A stretch of 64,000 nt of DNA, from the NCBI RefSeq assembly GCF_030815985.1, contig NZ_JAUSXM010000001.1, forward strand, positions 1,364,001-1,428,000, given 5' to 3'. The position numbers and the translations under genes are program-made. Below, piece after piece: positions 16,453 to 26,322 of the stretch. The first letter of the stretch is position 1. The number at the start of each line of letters is the position of its first letter. The stretch is from Paenibacillus sp. W2I17 (GTDB lineage Bacteria > Bacillota > Bacilli > Paenibacillales > Paenibacillaceae). The notes below the pieces were generated by a model. That model was not told the DNA's origin and did not search any database. It saw only the letters and a list, made by a program, of their open reading frames with translations.

Positions 16453-18498
16453 CTAGAACTTAAACCGGCGAACCAGTTCTTGCATATTCTCAGCTGTTTT
16501 GGATAGCTGAGCAGATGATGCGGATATCTCCTGCATCGCCGCCATTTGCTCTTGGGCTGCTGCTGAAGTTGTCTGAGCACTATCAGCCGATACTTTAGAG
16601 ATATGACTCATCGCGGCAACTGTAGCCGAGACTTCTTCCGTGCTGGCTGACAACTGTTCTGAGACAGCGGAAATATCCTGAATTTGATCCACGATATGCG
16701 TTGTATATTGTTCGATGTTCGATATGGTTGCTGAAGCTTCTTGGCTGATGCGCATACCTTCACCGACTTGATTACGAACTTTATCATTCATAAGAGATGT
16801 GGATTTGGCAATCAGATCAAGCATTTTGCCAATGGTAGCACCAATCTCGTCCGCACTTTGTTTGGATTGCATGGATAACGTGCGCACCTCACCAGCAACG
16901 ACCGCAAAACCTTTTCCGTGTTCTCCTGCTCTTGATGCTTCAATAGAAGCATTCAGTGACAGAAGATTGGTTTGCCGAGAGATATCCGCAATGGCTTCAT
17001 TCATTCGATTGGCTTCAGCGGATAGACTGGACAGCTCATTAATCAATGCCGAGGTTTCTTCAACAGCTCCGAGAATGTGTTCCATTTGTTCTCCGACCTG
17101 ATTTATCGTTTTCCCACCATTAGCAACAGCGCGCTCCGTCTCTTCAGCCGAATCAACTATGGCACTCGCAGATTCTGCAATTGTACTGATGCCTCTCGCC
17201 ATCTCTTCTACGGCATTCGCGGTTTGTTCCGAATTTTCCGCCCCAACGATAGCTGATTCAGCAGTCTGGTGCATCGTTTCCGCCACATGTTGAACCGATT
17301 GGGTGGTTTGTTCTGTACTTTCCTGAATCATCTGGGAAGAGTGGCTTAACAACGATGACGTCTGATGAAGTTCAGCAACCACCGATTGAAGGGAGATGGT
17401 CATTTGGTCAAAATCATTTGCCAATATACCAAATTCGTTTTCGGTTTTAAGATTCACTCGTTCCGACAGATTCCCTTCGCTTACACTACGGGTGGCCTTT
17501 CGCAGTTTTTGCATAGGTACAATAAAAGATCTCAGAATGAAGAAAATAATTACACCGGCAATCAATACAGATACAGCAATGACCGTTAGACTCGACACCA
17601 TAATGGGTTTCGCTGCGGCGATAAAATCTTCATGGCCCATCAAAGCAATGACATTCCATCCCGTCAAAGCATTAACACCGTTATATACCTCCAGATCATA
17701 CGCCAGATCCGTTCTGACAAATTGAGAAAATGCCATCGGTTCATCGGAACTTGAAGCCGTATTTGGATGGACTGGAATTCCCTCGATGAGTGCTCCACCG
17801 AGCTCTCCTCCCCCACCTTTTACAATCGCACCGGACCAAGCCGCGATGGTTCGATTGGAGTCCACCACAATCAGACTTCCATTACCTCCGACATCCACAA
17901 TCGATATTTCATTTGCTAATCGCTCCAGATCAAGTTTAATACTTGCTACACCTTGTTCATTTGACAGAGCTTTTGAAATCTCTACATAAATATTCCCGGA
18001 TACCGGATCTTTCATAATACTCGAAAAATAGAGTGATCCATTGTTACTTGTACCATTGGTGTACCATTCTGTGCTGCGTGGATCGTATGTTGCATCCTCA
18101 ATTGCTGGAGAAGATATAACACTGCCTTGGTCGTTGCCTACGGTAATGGCAAGAATATCAGGATATGTATCAGCTAACTGGTCGATTCCTACTTGTAGTG
18201 CTTCATTGTTCGCCTGACTGGGATCGGAGCCATACATGCTGTCTATGTAACTCAATAATTCTGCTTTTTCCCCCACCAGATTGTTAATATGTTGTCCGGT
18301 CATCGTTAATATTGTATTGATGGGATCGGTCATTTTTTGTTGCACTTGATCTTTGGCACTATGATACGAGAAATAACCGATAAGTGCAGTTGGGATAATA
18401 AGCACCGCAAGGAAAGCTGCAATGAGTCTAGTGCTCATTAATCGTAAGCTGGCTCCTCCTTTCCTATAAAATGACCTTTTTTTCTTTTTCTTTTCCAA
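16453..18498 (-). CDS. Methyl-accepting chemotaxis protein with dCache sensor
   Basis: The 681-residue protein has an N-terminal membrane helix (about residues 20-45), an extracellular dCache-like domain (about 45-290), a second helix (about 300-325), HAMP ([20 protein letters not shown]) and a cytoplasmic signalling domain. The hairpin tip is the highly conserved [19 protein letters not shown] and [20 protein letters not shown]. It senses an unknown external ligand and controls CheA. The start is TTG, seven bases after GAGGAAG. The very basic KKKKKR start precedes the first helix. It is transcribed alone; the hairpin at 18552-18608 separates it from the upstream response regulator. Confidence 0.92.
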   Translation of the reverse strand: MEKKKKKRSFYRKGGASLRLMSTRLIAAFLAVLIIPTALIGYFSYHSAKDQVQQKMTDPINTILTMTGQHINNLVGEKAELLSYIDSMYGSDPSQANNEALQVGIDQLADTYPDILAITVGNDQGSVISSPAIEDATYDPRSTEWYTNGTSNNGSLYFSSIMKDPVSGNIYVEISKALSNEQGVASIKLDLERLANEISIVDVGGNGSLIVVDSNRTIAAWSGAIVKGGGGELGGALIEGIPVHPNTASSSDEPMAFSQFVRTDLAYDLEVYNGVNALTGWNVIALMGHEDFIAAAKPIMVSSLTVIAVSVLIAGVIIFFILRSFIVPMQKLRKATRSVSEGNLSERVNLKTENEFGILANDFDQMTISLQSVVAELHQTSSLLSHSSQMIQESTEQTTQSVQHVAETMHQTAESAIVGAENSEQTANAVEEMARGISTIAESASAIVDSAEETERAVANGGKTINQVGEQMEHILGAVEETSALINELSSLSAEANRMNEAIADISRQTNLLSLNASIEASRAGEHGKGFAVVAGEVRTLSMQSKQSADEIGATIGKMLDLIAKSTSLMNDKVRNQVGEGMRISQEASATISNIEQYTTHIVDQIQDISAVSEQLSASTEEVSATVAAMSHISKVSADSAQTTSAAAQEQMAAMQEISASSAQLSKTAENMQELVRRFKF

Positions 18499-18551
18499 AG
18501 TGAATCTTCCTCTCTTTATCCATTTTTGGTAGAATCAATCGGCCAGTAAAC

Positions 18552-18608
18552 GCAAAAAAAACCCATATATATGCACACCCAAAGAAACTTTGAGCATGTA
18601 TATACATA
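18552..18608 (-). terminator. Long hairpin with T-run after the YesN-type gene
   Basis: On the minus strand an imperfect stem of about 20 bp (18564-18608) ends in a run of eight T. It lies 75 bp after the response-regulator stop and 55 bp before the chemoreceptor start. It is read as the terminator of the two-component operon. A possible promoter (TTAACA, 18 bp, TATAAT near 18650) upstream of it would make it an attenuator for the chemoreceptor instead. Confidence 0.6.
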
Positions 18609-18681
18609 GGTATTGCCTGAATGAATTCAGTAACAAGCCGTATTTGTTAGTATTATAACATAAATAAAAAGGGTTTGTTAA

Positions 18682-20208
18682 CTATGATTGGGTCTTTATG
18701 CCAGACATCTGTTGTTTATAATCCGTAGGACTTAGCCCCGTATACTCTTTGAACACCTTTGAGAAATAGTGCTGATCGCTAAATGACAACAAATCGGAAA
18801 CTTCCTTAAACTTCATGTCCGGTTGGCATTCCATCAGTCTGCATGCTTCCTGAATGCGAAGCCGGGTGTAATACTGAACAAATGTAATTTGTGTTGCATT
18901 TTTGATCACTCTGCTGACGTACGACGGGCTAACGTGAAACTTCATGGCAATGTCGTTGATAGATAATTGAGAGTATTTATTTAGTTTTACGTAATCGTCA
19001 ATCTGTTCGAACAGAATCGCCTTGCTTTTTCGAACGTGGGATTGCAGCATATCGAAGCACTGTCCCGTCCATTCCGCCAGTTCCCGGCAAAAATCGGCAT
19101 AGGACTGTGCCTGGGCGAATTGTCTTGACCGAAGCTCCAGACCCAATCTCATGCCCGACCCCTGTTCCTCGTACAGATGAGCAAACGTATCTACGACCAA
19201 ACCAATAAACCGATCCACCTCGGTCATATGTACATTTTCCTCTGCCCATCGATTCAGCAATTCGGATAACTTGAAAGCAAACCGTTCTTTCTGCCGAGCC
19301 TGTATCATCTGTACAAAAACAGATTCCTGCACCGGATCCAGACAGCCTGTCTCAGATCTGGCCATCGACACCGGATTCCCGGTATCCAGCACTATTCCTT
19401 GTTTCAACCGTTGCTGCTCAGACAAAATGGACGACATGCGGTGATAGAGCTCCGGCAGATTACCAGACTCAGCGAATAGAAGTTGTCCTCCAATGATCGC
19501 ATCGATGTCATGCGCAACCAAATGCCGTCGCAACGATTCAAGACATTCATGTACGGAAGAGTACACCTCAAGTGCACTCTTATTGACAAAAGCGACAAAT
19601 TGATATGGGGTTTGACTAGTGTACACACGACAAGGATGGAATGCAAAAAAATCCTGTACTATGCCCTCAAGTTCCACCTGCACCCATCGTTCATGCCCTG
19701 CGGTAAAAGGCTGTTTGCTCATAATGATCATCATCTGGCTGAATAAAGGCGGAAACTCCTCCCCTTGTTTGGGCGTAGTCTCACATTGGGGATGAATGAT
19801 TTCCTGCAAATCCAGCAGTTCCTTGGACATCTGTTGATCAAGTTGGTCAATTACCCGACCCATGACTTCTTCAAGCGCCTCTCGCTCGACAGGTTTTAAC
19901 AAATAGTCAAACACTTGCAGGTTCAATGCTTTTCTTGTGTATTCAAAATCGCTGTAACCGCTAATCAAGATGACCTTCAGATCCGGGTTGGCAATTTTGG
20001 CTTGCTCAATCAGGGACAGTCCATCCATTTTCGGCATTCGAATATCTGTCAACAGCAGATCAATCGGTGACTGTTTTATCGCTGCCAAGGCTTCCTCTCC
20101 ATTCGTTGCCGTAGCAGCTATACGAATCGGAAAGTTGAGTGTTTCCAAGAGCATTTTAATATTACGTAATATCGGTTTGCTATCCTCAACGATCATCGCG
20201 TTATACAT
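18682..20208 (-). CDS. Response regulator, YesN/AraC type
   Basis: The 508-residue protein has an N-terminal receiver domain with the phosphoacceptor Asp in PIDLLLTDIRMPKMDGLS (about residue 55) and switch Lys in YLLKPVE. A long linker follows, and a C-terminal AraC double helix-turn-helix (SINDIAMKFHVSPSYVSRVI, about 415-435, and the FSDQHYFSKVFKEYTGLSP tail). GGAGG precedes the ATG. It lies 16 bp after the cognate histidine kinase gene, forming an operon. These pairs usually switch on an adjacent sugar ABC importer, here the divergent operon at 22195. Confidence 0.92.
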   Translation of the reverse strand: MYNAMIVEDSKPILRNIKMLLETLNFPIRIAATATNGEEALAAIKQSPIDLLLTDIRMPKMDGLSLIEQAKIANPDLKVILISGYSDFEYTRKALNLQVFDYLLKPVEREALEEVMGRVIDQLDQQMSKELLDLQEIIHPQCETTPKQGEEFPPLFSQMMIIMSKQPFTAGHERWVQVELEGIVQDFFAFHPCRVYTSQTPYQFVAFVNKSALEVYSSVHECLESLRRHLVAHDIDAIIGGQLLFAESGNLPELYHRMSSILSEQQRLKQGIVLDTGNPVSMARSETGCLDPVQESVFVQMIQARQKERFAFKLSELLNRWAEENVHMTEVDRFIGLVVDTFAHLYEEQGSGMRLGLELRSRQFAQAQSYADFCRELAEWTGQCFDMLQSHVRKSKAILFEQIDDYVKLNKYSQLSINDIAMKFHVSPSYVSRVIKNATQITFVQYYTRLRIQEACRLMECQPDMKFKEVSDLLSFSDQHYFSKVFKEYTGLSPTDYKQQMSGIKTQS

Positions 20209-20224
20209 CGCCTATGCCTCCTCG

Positions 20225-21988
20225 CTAGTAAAAATCCTTCGTCAGTGAGCCGATGATCTGAATTGTTGCTCCATGTTGCTCTTCCGCATGATTGTTAAAT
20301 ATATTAATAAAGAGCCGGTTGTTATACATTAGTTTGAGTCGATTGACACTGTTGATAATTCCCATGTTACCAAGGGCTGTTCCACCATCGGCAGTCTGGT
20401 TCATTCCAGAACCCGAGGCCTGAATATTGGCTAAAATCTCCTGGATCTTATCCGGTGGAAAACCCTCTCCGTTATCTTTGATCTCCAAAGCCCATAATCC
20501 GTTATATTGCTTCACCGTAATCTGGATACGCCAAGGCGGCGCGGTGTTGGCAAAGGCATGTTCAATGCAGTTTTCCACAAACGGCTGAATAACCAACCGC
20601 GGCAACCGGATTTCGTTCGCCAGCTCGTCTGCATGGATATCCCACTCCAGATCCTCTTCGTACTTTTGTTGTACAAGAGACAGATAATGTCTTGTATGTT
20701 GAAGCTCCTCAGCCAAAGTCACATGCGCGTATGGTGAAGAGACAATATAACGCAGACTGTCCGAAAGATGTTTGCACATATCCGATACAACTTTGGTCTT
20801 CCCCTCTTGGGCGGCAATACTGATCAGGTATAGAACATTATGAATAAAATGAGGTGCAATCTGGGCTTGCAGCGCAGAATTACGCGCCTTTACTTCTTCA
20901 TGAAGCGCCGATTTTTCCCGGTCAATGGATTGCTGCAGCCTCTCCATCAGATCCTGAAAGGCTTCATTTAGCAATAAGAGATCGTTATTCTTCGGCGTTT
21001 CATCCACTTTCAGATTCATATTGCTGTAGTTCATGCGCCAGATCTGACCGCGTAGCTTGCGGATAGGCAGCAGCAGGTTACGTGTCGACAGGAAGATATA
21101 CACAAACGAAACCAGCATCAGTGCTGTAATCAGCAGAATGGACATCGTCTGAACCGAATGGATCGAACCCAGAACAGATTTTTTGGGCGTTATGATATAC
21201 GTGATCCAGCCTGTACTGGGTGAAGTGGAATGTGTGATATAATTGTCGTTTTTGTCCACATCCAGTCCCTCCTCTGATGAAGGCTTTGTCCAATTGGTAA
21301 ATGTCACACCCACTTCCGAGCCCGTCATTTGCTCCCCTTGTTCATTCAGAATATAGACATCGCCAGCGGTAATGCCCTCAGTTAGGTTCTGTATATAGGC
21401 CTGTTCCATCTGGATGCTAAGATAACCGTACACCTTGCCGTTCTGATCATTGATCGTGCGTACAAAGGAGATCGTATCGTCTTGACGCAGCAGAACAAAA
21501 CCACTTTCCGTCCAATCTCGTCCTACCTGACTACTCTCCATCATGGTGTTCAAGATTGCGGGAGGATTGCCTGAACCCAGATATGACGTAAGAAGAACAC
21601 CTTGCCTGTCATAGATGGACATGTCCTTGATATTCATGCTGGGCCCGATCGCCTGAAACATGATGTCTTTGATGATCCTGATTTGCTTCAGTCTTTCATA
21701 GTTACTATGAGCTGAGGAGCTCTTGTCCATGGCTGCAAATATATTTTTGCTGGATAATATTCGCTGCGACATCTGGTTCTGTTGTTCTACGTAGAGATCA
21801 ACCTGCTCTCTTACCTTCGTAGCTGTAACGAGCGTATCCTGCTCTGTTTTCAGTTTGAGCGGGCGGACAACGATCACATTTACATACACGATAAAACAGC
21901 CCAGCACGAACAAAAGCAGAGCCAGAAATGTCAAAAACACCTTTGTCTGCAAACTGAATTGAGTTGCTTTATGTATGAGCTTTGCCAT
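20225..21988 (-). CDS. Sensor histidine kinase, YesM type
   Basis: The 587-residue protein has a first membrane helix (about residues 15-38), an extracellular Cache-type sensor, a second helix near 280-300 followed by HAMP, and a His_kinase domain. That domain contains LQAQIAPHFIHNVLYLISIA with the phosphorylated His, and an ATPase domain with NCIEHAF (N box) and DNGEGF (G1). The start MAKLIHKATQF is chosen by the AGGAGGG eleven bases upstream; a longer frame adds 25 residues with no hydrophobic start. It phosphorylates the YesN-type regulator downstream and probably senses an extracellular sugar or its binding protein. Confidence 0.9.
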   Translation of the reverse strand: MAKLIHKATQFSLQTKVFLTFLALLLFVLGCFIVYVNVIVVRPLKLKTEQDTLVTATKVREQVDLYVEQQNQMSQRILSSKNIFAAMDKSSSAHSNYERLKQIRIIKDIMFQAIGPSMNIKDMSIYDRQGVLLTSYLGSGNPPAILNTMMESSQVGRDWTESGFVLLRQDDTISFVRTINDQNGKVYGYLSIQMEQAYIQNLTEGITAGDVYILNEQGEQMTGSEVGVTFTNWTKPSSEEGLDVDKNDNYITHSTSPSTGWITYIITPKKSVLGSIHSVQTMSILLITALMLVSFVYIFLSTRNLLLPIRKLRGQIWRMNYSNMNLKVDETPKNNDLLLLNEAFQDLMERLQQSIDREKSALHEEVKARNSALQAQIAPHFIHNVLYLISIAAQEGKTKVVSDMCKHLSDSLRYIVSSPYAHVTLAEELQHTRHYLSLVQQKYEEDLEWDIHADELANEIRLPRLVIQPFVENCIEHAFANTAPPWRIQITVKQYNGLWALEIKDNGEGFPPDKIQEILANIQASGSGMNQTADGGTALGNMGIINSVNRLKLMYNNRLFINIFNNHAEEQHGATIQIIGSLTKDFY

Positions 21989-22067
21989 TCTCAGAGATGC
22001 CCTCCTGTTCTGACATGATGTGAAATCCCTTATATTCATGTCTACTCTATCACGGTATTTCATGAAA

Positions 22068-22081
22068 TGATAGCGATTTCA
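22068..22081. promoter_or_regulatory. Catabolite-responsive element (cre)
   Basis: TGATAGCGATTTCA fits the CcpA consensus TGWNANCGNTNWCA at every defined position. It lies between the divergent kinase gene and the sugar-binding-protein gene, 114 bp upstream of the latter, so glucose repression of the importer is expected. A second, shorter near-palindrome, CTAAACGTTTTAG (22169-22181), sits just before the ribosome site. Confidence 0.65.
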
Positions 22082-22194
22082 AGTTCAGGATTTTACACAT
22101 CAACGTTCAAGCACAGACATGTACCGGGGCCAGAAAAGAATCTATAATCGGACTTGTAAACGGATTCACTAAACGTTTTAGAGGGGGATTTGCA

Positions 22195-23508
22195 TTGAAA
22201 ACAATAAAAAGAAAAAAGGCGTTTTCTATTATTCTGGCCAGTTTATTATCGGTCTCGTTAACCGCTTGTGGATCAGGAGGTACGGATTCCGGCACAGCTG
22301 CTGGCGGGGACAGCAAGAGTGGCAAAGTCACATTGGAGCTGGCAATCTCTAAAAGTTCTCAGGACTCTGCTTTCATCCAACAGGACATTCTTGATGCATT
22401 CGAAAAACAAACGAACATTCGTGTCAATTTGCAGCTGATTCCAGCGGAACAAACAACAACTGTACTGCAAACCAAACTGGCTGTAGATGAAACGCCTGAC
22501 ATTATTCAGTACAATCTGGCGAGCGCAGTCACAGACCTGAACCTTGAACGTAACTTCGAAATTCTGGATAACGAGCCTTGGGCGAGCAGAATTGTGAACA
22601 AAGACGTCCTCTCTTCTGGTGGTCATCTCTACAGCTTCCATGTCAGCCAAGATACGGGGATGCAAGGAGTAGTTTATAACAAACAAATCTTTGAAGAACT
22701 CGGGTTGTCGATTCCAACTAACTACGAAGAATTCCTGGCGATCTGTGAAAAAATCAAAGCAAGTGGCATTACACCTGTATTCATGCCTTACAAAGATGCC
22801 TGGGCTGCCAACATCTGGCCTGCTGCAGCTTTTGCCGATTTTGTAGCCAAAAATGAACCGACTTTTTTTGATGAGTTGAACAGCAATAAGAAAAAATGGT
22901 CTGATATCCCGGAATTCAAAACATTCCTGGAACAACAATATGAAATTTACACCAAAGGTTACACCAACACGGATGTGCTTAGCGACAGCTATGACATGGC
23001 CGTAGGTAAATTCCTGAACAAGGAAGTTGCCATGATGTTTATGGGCGATTGGTTAATCGAAGGCGTGGCCGAGCAAGATCCAAATATGGAACTGGGCGTA
23101 TTCCCGATTCCATCGTCGGATAATGCCAGTCTGGGTGCAAGTCCACTGGGCGGACAACTGTTCATTCCGAAGAAATCCAAACATCTGGATGAAGCCAAAC
23201 AGTTCCTGGACTATATCGCTTCCAAGGATGTCGCACAACAGATCGTCGACTCCAAAGGATACGTATCCAATTTCAGTGACGTTACTACACCGGAACTGCC
23301 AGCTTACAAACAGGATATTGTAGACAATTATATTACGCCGAAGAAAACCGTGCTGACAACGGATGCATACATGCTGGTTGATCGCAGCGAACTGTACCGA
23401 TTATTGCAGGATCAATTTGCAGGCGGATTGTCACCGGAAGAAGTACTGAAATCCTGGGATGAGAAGTTCAGTCAGCTGATGCAGGATAAAGGTGTAGAAG
23501 GTTTCTAA
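22195..23508 (+). CDS. Sugar ABC transporter substrate-binding lipoprotein
   Basis: The 437-residue protein starts at TTG, seven bases after GAGGGGG. The N-terminus is a lipoprotein signal (KAFSIILASLLSVSLTACGSGG, lipobox LTAC, Cys about residue 25). The mature part is a type 1 solute-binding protein with QTNIRVNLQLIPAEQTTTVL and a GDWLIEG-like ligand-pocket segment. It is anchored outside the cell membrane and delivers an oligosaccharide to the two permeases downstream. The operon has no ATPase, so a shared MsmX-type ATPase encoded elsewhere is expected. The YesM/YesN pair is divergent and the cre site lies upstream. Confidence 0.92.
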   Translation: MKTIKRKKAFSIILASLLSVSLTACGSGGTDSGTAAGGDSKSGKVTLELAISKSSQDSAFIQQDILDAFEKQTNIRVNLQLIPAEQTTTVLQTKLAVDETPDIIQYNLASAVTDLNLERNFEILDNEPWASRIVNKDVLSSGGHLYSFHVSQDTGMQGVVYNKQIFEELGLSIPTNYEEFLAICEKIKASGITPVFMPYKDAWAANIWPAAAFADFVAKNEPTFFDELNSNKKKWSDIPEFKTFLEQQYEIYTKGYTNTDVLSDSYDMAVGKFLNKEVAMMFMGDWLIEGVAEQDPNMELGVFPIPSSDNASLGASPLGGQLFIPKKSKHLDEAKQFLDYIASKDVAQQIVDSKGYVSNFSDVTTPELPAYKQDIVDNYITPKKTVLTTDAYMLVDRSELYRLLQDQFAGGLSPEEVLKSWDEKFSQLMQDKGVEGF

Positions 23509-23576
23509 AGAGTGAAATATAAGGCAGCATAACAGGATCGACCGTTATGCTGCCTGGCTATAACGGAGTGTGAGAC

Positions 23577-24449
23577 ATGAAAAGGACTAAAAATCTGTAC
23601 TCGTATTACATGATATTTCCCGCACTGATTATCTACTCCATCTTTTTCGTTGTGCCTGCTCTCGCCGCTTTCTATTATTCATTCACGGATTGGCGGCTGG
23701 ATCGGCTGGAGCTGAAGTTCATCGGGTGGGATAATTTCGAGAAAATTTTCTCGGACAAAACGCTTATTCTGGCGCTGAAAAACACGGCAATATTTGCAAT
23801 CGTCACCGTCGTTGGCAAAAATGTCATCGGTCTATTGCTGGCCGTAGGACTTAACATGCGACTAAGAACAAAGAACCTGCTGCGCGCGATCTTCTACTCC
23901 CCTTCCATACTCAGCATTCTTGTGATCAGCATTCTGTTCACTCCCATGTTGCGTACCGAAGGTACAATCAACAATTTGTTGGAATCTGTAGGATTACATT
24001 CGTTAAGCCAAGCTTGGCTTACTAACCCATCGATTGTGATCTGGACGATTGCCATCGTCTCGATCTGGCAGAGTGCCGGGTTCCAGATGGCCATCTATCT
24101 GGCGGGCCTGCAGTCCATTTCTCAAGAGTATTACGAGGCAGCCAAGATTGATGGCGCAAGTTCGTGGAGAAGTTTTTTCAAAATCACACTACCACTCTTG
24201 CTGCCCGCGATTAACATTAACCTGATGCTGACATTGATCGGTGGACTCAAAGTATTCTCCGAAGTATATGTCATGACCGGTGGTGGCCCGGGTAACGCTT
24301 CCCAGGTCGTAGGTACGATCATTCTGCGATCTTTCGGCGAAGGCAACTGGGGACTTGGTACCGCGGTCAACACACTTCTCTTCGTGGTCGTTACCATTAT
24401 TGCTATACCGCTATTGATCTTCATGCGGCGTAAGGAGGTTACGGAATAA
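23577..24449 (+). CDS. Sugar ABC transporter permease (MalF/UgpA type)
   Basis: The 290-residue protein has six membrane helices. The binding-protein-dependent EAA loop reads YEAAKIDGASSWRSFFKITLP at about residues 185-205 and docks the shared ATPase. GGGPGNASQVVGTIILRSF near the C-terminus is typical of the UgpA/MsmF group. The gene lies 68 bp after the binding protein and one base before the second permease gene. It forms half of a heterodimeric membrane channel for an oligosaccharide. Confidence 0.93.
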   Translation: MKRTKNLYSYYMIFPALIIYSIFFVVPALAAFYYSFTDWRLDRLELKFIGWDNFEKIFSDKTLILALKNTAIFAIVTVVGKNVIGLLLAVGLNMRLRTKNLLRAIFYSPSILSILVISILFTPMLRTEGTINNLLESVGLHSLSQAWLTNPSIVIWTIAIVSIWQSAGFQMAIYLAGLQSISQEYYEAAKIDGASSWRSFFKITLPLLLPAININLMLTLIGGLKVFSEVYVMTGGGPGNASQVVGTIILRSFGEGNWGLGTAVNTLLFVVVTIIAIPLLIFMRRKEVTE

Positions 24450-24450
24450 C

Positions 24451-25281
24451 ATGGGCTATACACGCAAACTCGCCATCCGCAACTATATCGTGGAAGGTTT
24501 CCTGATCCTGGCCTCTCTTATCGTTCTGTTGCCGCTTGTCATTCTGATCTTTGGTTCATTCAAAACCAGCGCCGAAGTGCTTAGCTTCTCCCTGAGCTTC
24601 CCGGAAACATGGCAGTTCTCGAACTATGTTCGTGTCTTCCAGGAAGGCGGTCTGTCGCGAGCGTTCTTCAACAGCATTTTGATTACTGGTGTATCTTCCA
24701 TTATTAATATCGTTGCCTCTTCGGCAGCGGCATTCATTCTGGCACGTCGGGAAACCAAACTATCCGGCACGATCTACATGTATTTCTTCATGGGACTGAT
24801 TGCACCAATGTCGATTATTACGACCATACGGGTTGTACAGGGATTGGGATTCTACGGCAGCATCACAAGTGTTATCCTGATCTACGCCGCGTTAAATACA
24901 GCCTTCAGTGTATTCTTGTATAGTGGATTCATCAAAACCATTCCACGAGCGCTGGACGAAGTGGCATTTCTGGAAGGAGCAAGTGTGTTCGGGGTGTTCT
25001 TCCGCATCGTCACACCGCTCATCCTGCCCGTTAACGCAACGGTAGCCATCATGGTGTTCATGTCCGTCTGGAATGACATCACGATTCCTGTGTACTTCCT
25101 GACAGACAGTTCCACATGGACGATGCCACTGTCGATCTACAATTTCTACGGCAAATATAGCCGGGACTGGAACCTGATCTTCGCCAATCTCGTGCTTACT
25201 TCCCTGCCTGTATTCATCCTTTATCTATTTGGGCAAAAATATATCGTCAGCGGCCTTACTGCCGGTGCAGTTAAAGGTTAA
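24451..25281 (+). CDS. Carbohydrate ABC transporter permease (MalG/UgpE type)
   Basis: The 276-residue protein has six membrane helices and the EAA loop as LDEVAFLEGASVFGVFFRIV (about residues 170-190). The C-terminus ...QKYIVSGLTAGAVKG is diagnostic of the UgpE/MsmG group. AAGGAGG lies inside the end of the preceding permease gene, so translation is coupled. A strong terminator closes the operon. The substrate is not known; the regulator type and absence of local enzymes leave it open. Confidence 0.93.
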   Translation: MGYTRKLAIRNYIVEGFLILASLIVLLPLVILIFGSFKTSAEVLSFSLSFPETWQFSNYVRVFQEGGLSRAFFNSILITGVSSIINIVASSAAAFILARRETKLSGTIYMYFFMGLIAPMSIITTIRVVQGLGFYGSITSVILIYAALNTAFSVFLYSGFIKTIPRALDEVAFLEGASVFGVFFRIVTPLILPVNATVAIMVFMSVWNDITIPVYFLTDSSTWTMPLSIYNFYGKYSRDWNLIFANLVLTSLPVFILYLFGQKYIVSGLTAGAVKG

Positions 25282-25335
25282 ACCTTATATTCTCACGGTT
25301 CTCAAGGAATAGAATTGGAGTATTCATGACGTACT

Positions 25336-25366
25336 CAACCCCCACCAGATCTGGTGGGGGTTGTTT
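25336..25366 (+). terminator. Terminator of the sugar ABC operon
   Basis: A perfect 28-bp palindrome whose arm is CAACCCCCACCAGA, followed by TTTTATTT. It lies 55 bp after the last permease stop. Confidence 0.9.
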
Positions 25367-25398
25367 TATTTATAGCAAGAAAATGTATCTACACCTCT

Positions 25399-26102
25399 CT
25401 ATTTTTGAAACAATTGCGGGTAAAGGGCAGCAACACCACCAGCAAGACCCTGTTGTACATTCCGACTGGTATCATCAGCAATAATTTCGTAGAGATCCGA
25501 TTCGATGGAATCTATTGCAATTTTGGCAATATCCGTTGGGCTCGTTTTTGGTGCGTCGATACCTGCCGTCATATCCGTATCCATGAACGCCACGTGCAAT
25601 CCGGCAACGCTAACGTTCTTAGGGGCTAATTCCAGACGTAATGCATTCGTAATTCCCCACTGAGCGGATTTTGCAGCTGAATATGCTCCTGAGTTACCAA
25701 GGCTGAGCCAAGATAGAGCGGACAGGATATTCAGTATCGAACCGCCCCATTCTTCTCTATTATCGGTGCAAACGCACGAATCATTGAAAGCGTACCGAAT
25801 ACATGTGTATTGAACTCCAAGTGAATATCGTTCAGCTCACCTGTGAGCAGAGAAGCACCCGTAGCGGAACCAGCATTATTGATTAGAAGGGTTACATCAC
25901 TAGCTACCTCAGCTGCAGCCATGACAGATTGTGGATCAGTAATATCGAGTTGCAGTGGAATAGCCCCTGGCAGATCAATGGATTCAGGGTTTCGCGCGCC
26001 AGCATACACTTTGGTTCCCCTCGCCAGCAATTCAAGAGCAAGTTCCTTGCCCAACCCTCGATTAGCCCCACTTACAATAGCAACTTGTTTGGAAATATTC
26101 AT
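25399..26102 (-). pseudogene. SDR family oxidoreductase with a single-base frameshift
   Basis: The first 120 residues are a classical SDR (VSGANRGLGKELALELLARG, then LLINNAGSATG). The frame breaks after EKNGA. Adding one G in the G4 run at 25745-25748 restores GGSILNILSALSWLSLG, the catalytic YSAAK, and the rest to the stop at 25399, for 234 residues. One missing base in a homopolymer explains it. The ATG follows GAGGGAG. Its promoter region (26183-26211) is nearly identical to that of the TetR gene at 34677, so it belongs to that regulator's regulon. Its substrate is unknown. Confidence 0.82.
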
Positions 26103-26151
26103 TTATTATTACTCCCTCTCATTGAGAATTTATATGTTTTCGAGCTGTTAT

Positions 26152-26167
26152 GGGAATGATCATTCTC
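26152..26167 (-). promoter_or_regulatory. Second operator-like site in the SDR leader
   Basis: GGGAATGATCATTCTC is a near-perfect palindrome resembling the GGGAACGATCAGT core of the promoter element just upstream. It lies about 50 bp before the SDR start. Confidence 0.35.
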
Positions 26168-26182
26168 ATAACTCCCAATATC

Positions 26183-26211
26183 AATCTATCACATTGGGAA
26201 CGATCAGTAAA
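26183..26211 (-). promoter_or_regulatory. TetR-controlled promoter of the SDR gene
   Basis: On the minus strand TTTACT and TAGATT are separated by 17 bp. All 29 positions except two are identical to the promoter of the TetR gene at 35276-35304, including the spacer (core GATCGTTCCC). Confidence 0.65.
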
Positions 26212-26322
26212 GAATAACTTTTATGATTCATATCTTCATAAAAAAAGATGCCCGATAACCTTTGAAAAAAGGCTCCGAGCATCTTTCTTTGGTCCTTCAT
26301 TGAGAATGGATTTACATATGGA

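Noticed and set aside
18552..18660. Possible c-di-GMP riboswitch upstream of the chemoreceptor gene
   Set aside because: The conserved GEMM motifs are missing. The hairpin with T8 is explained as the terminator of the upstream two-component operon.
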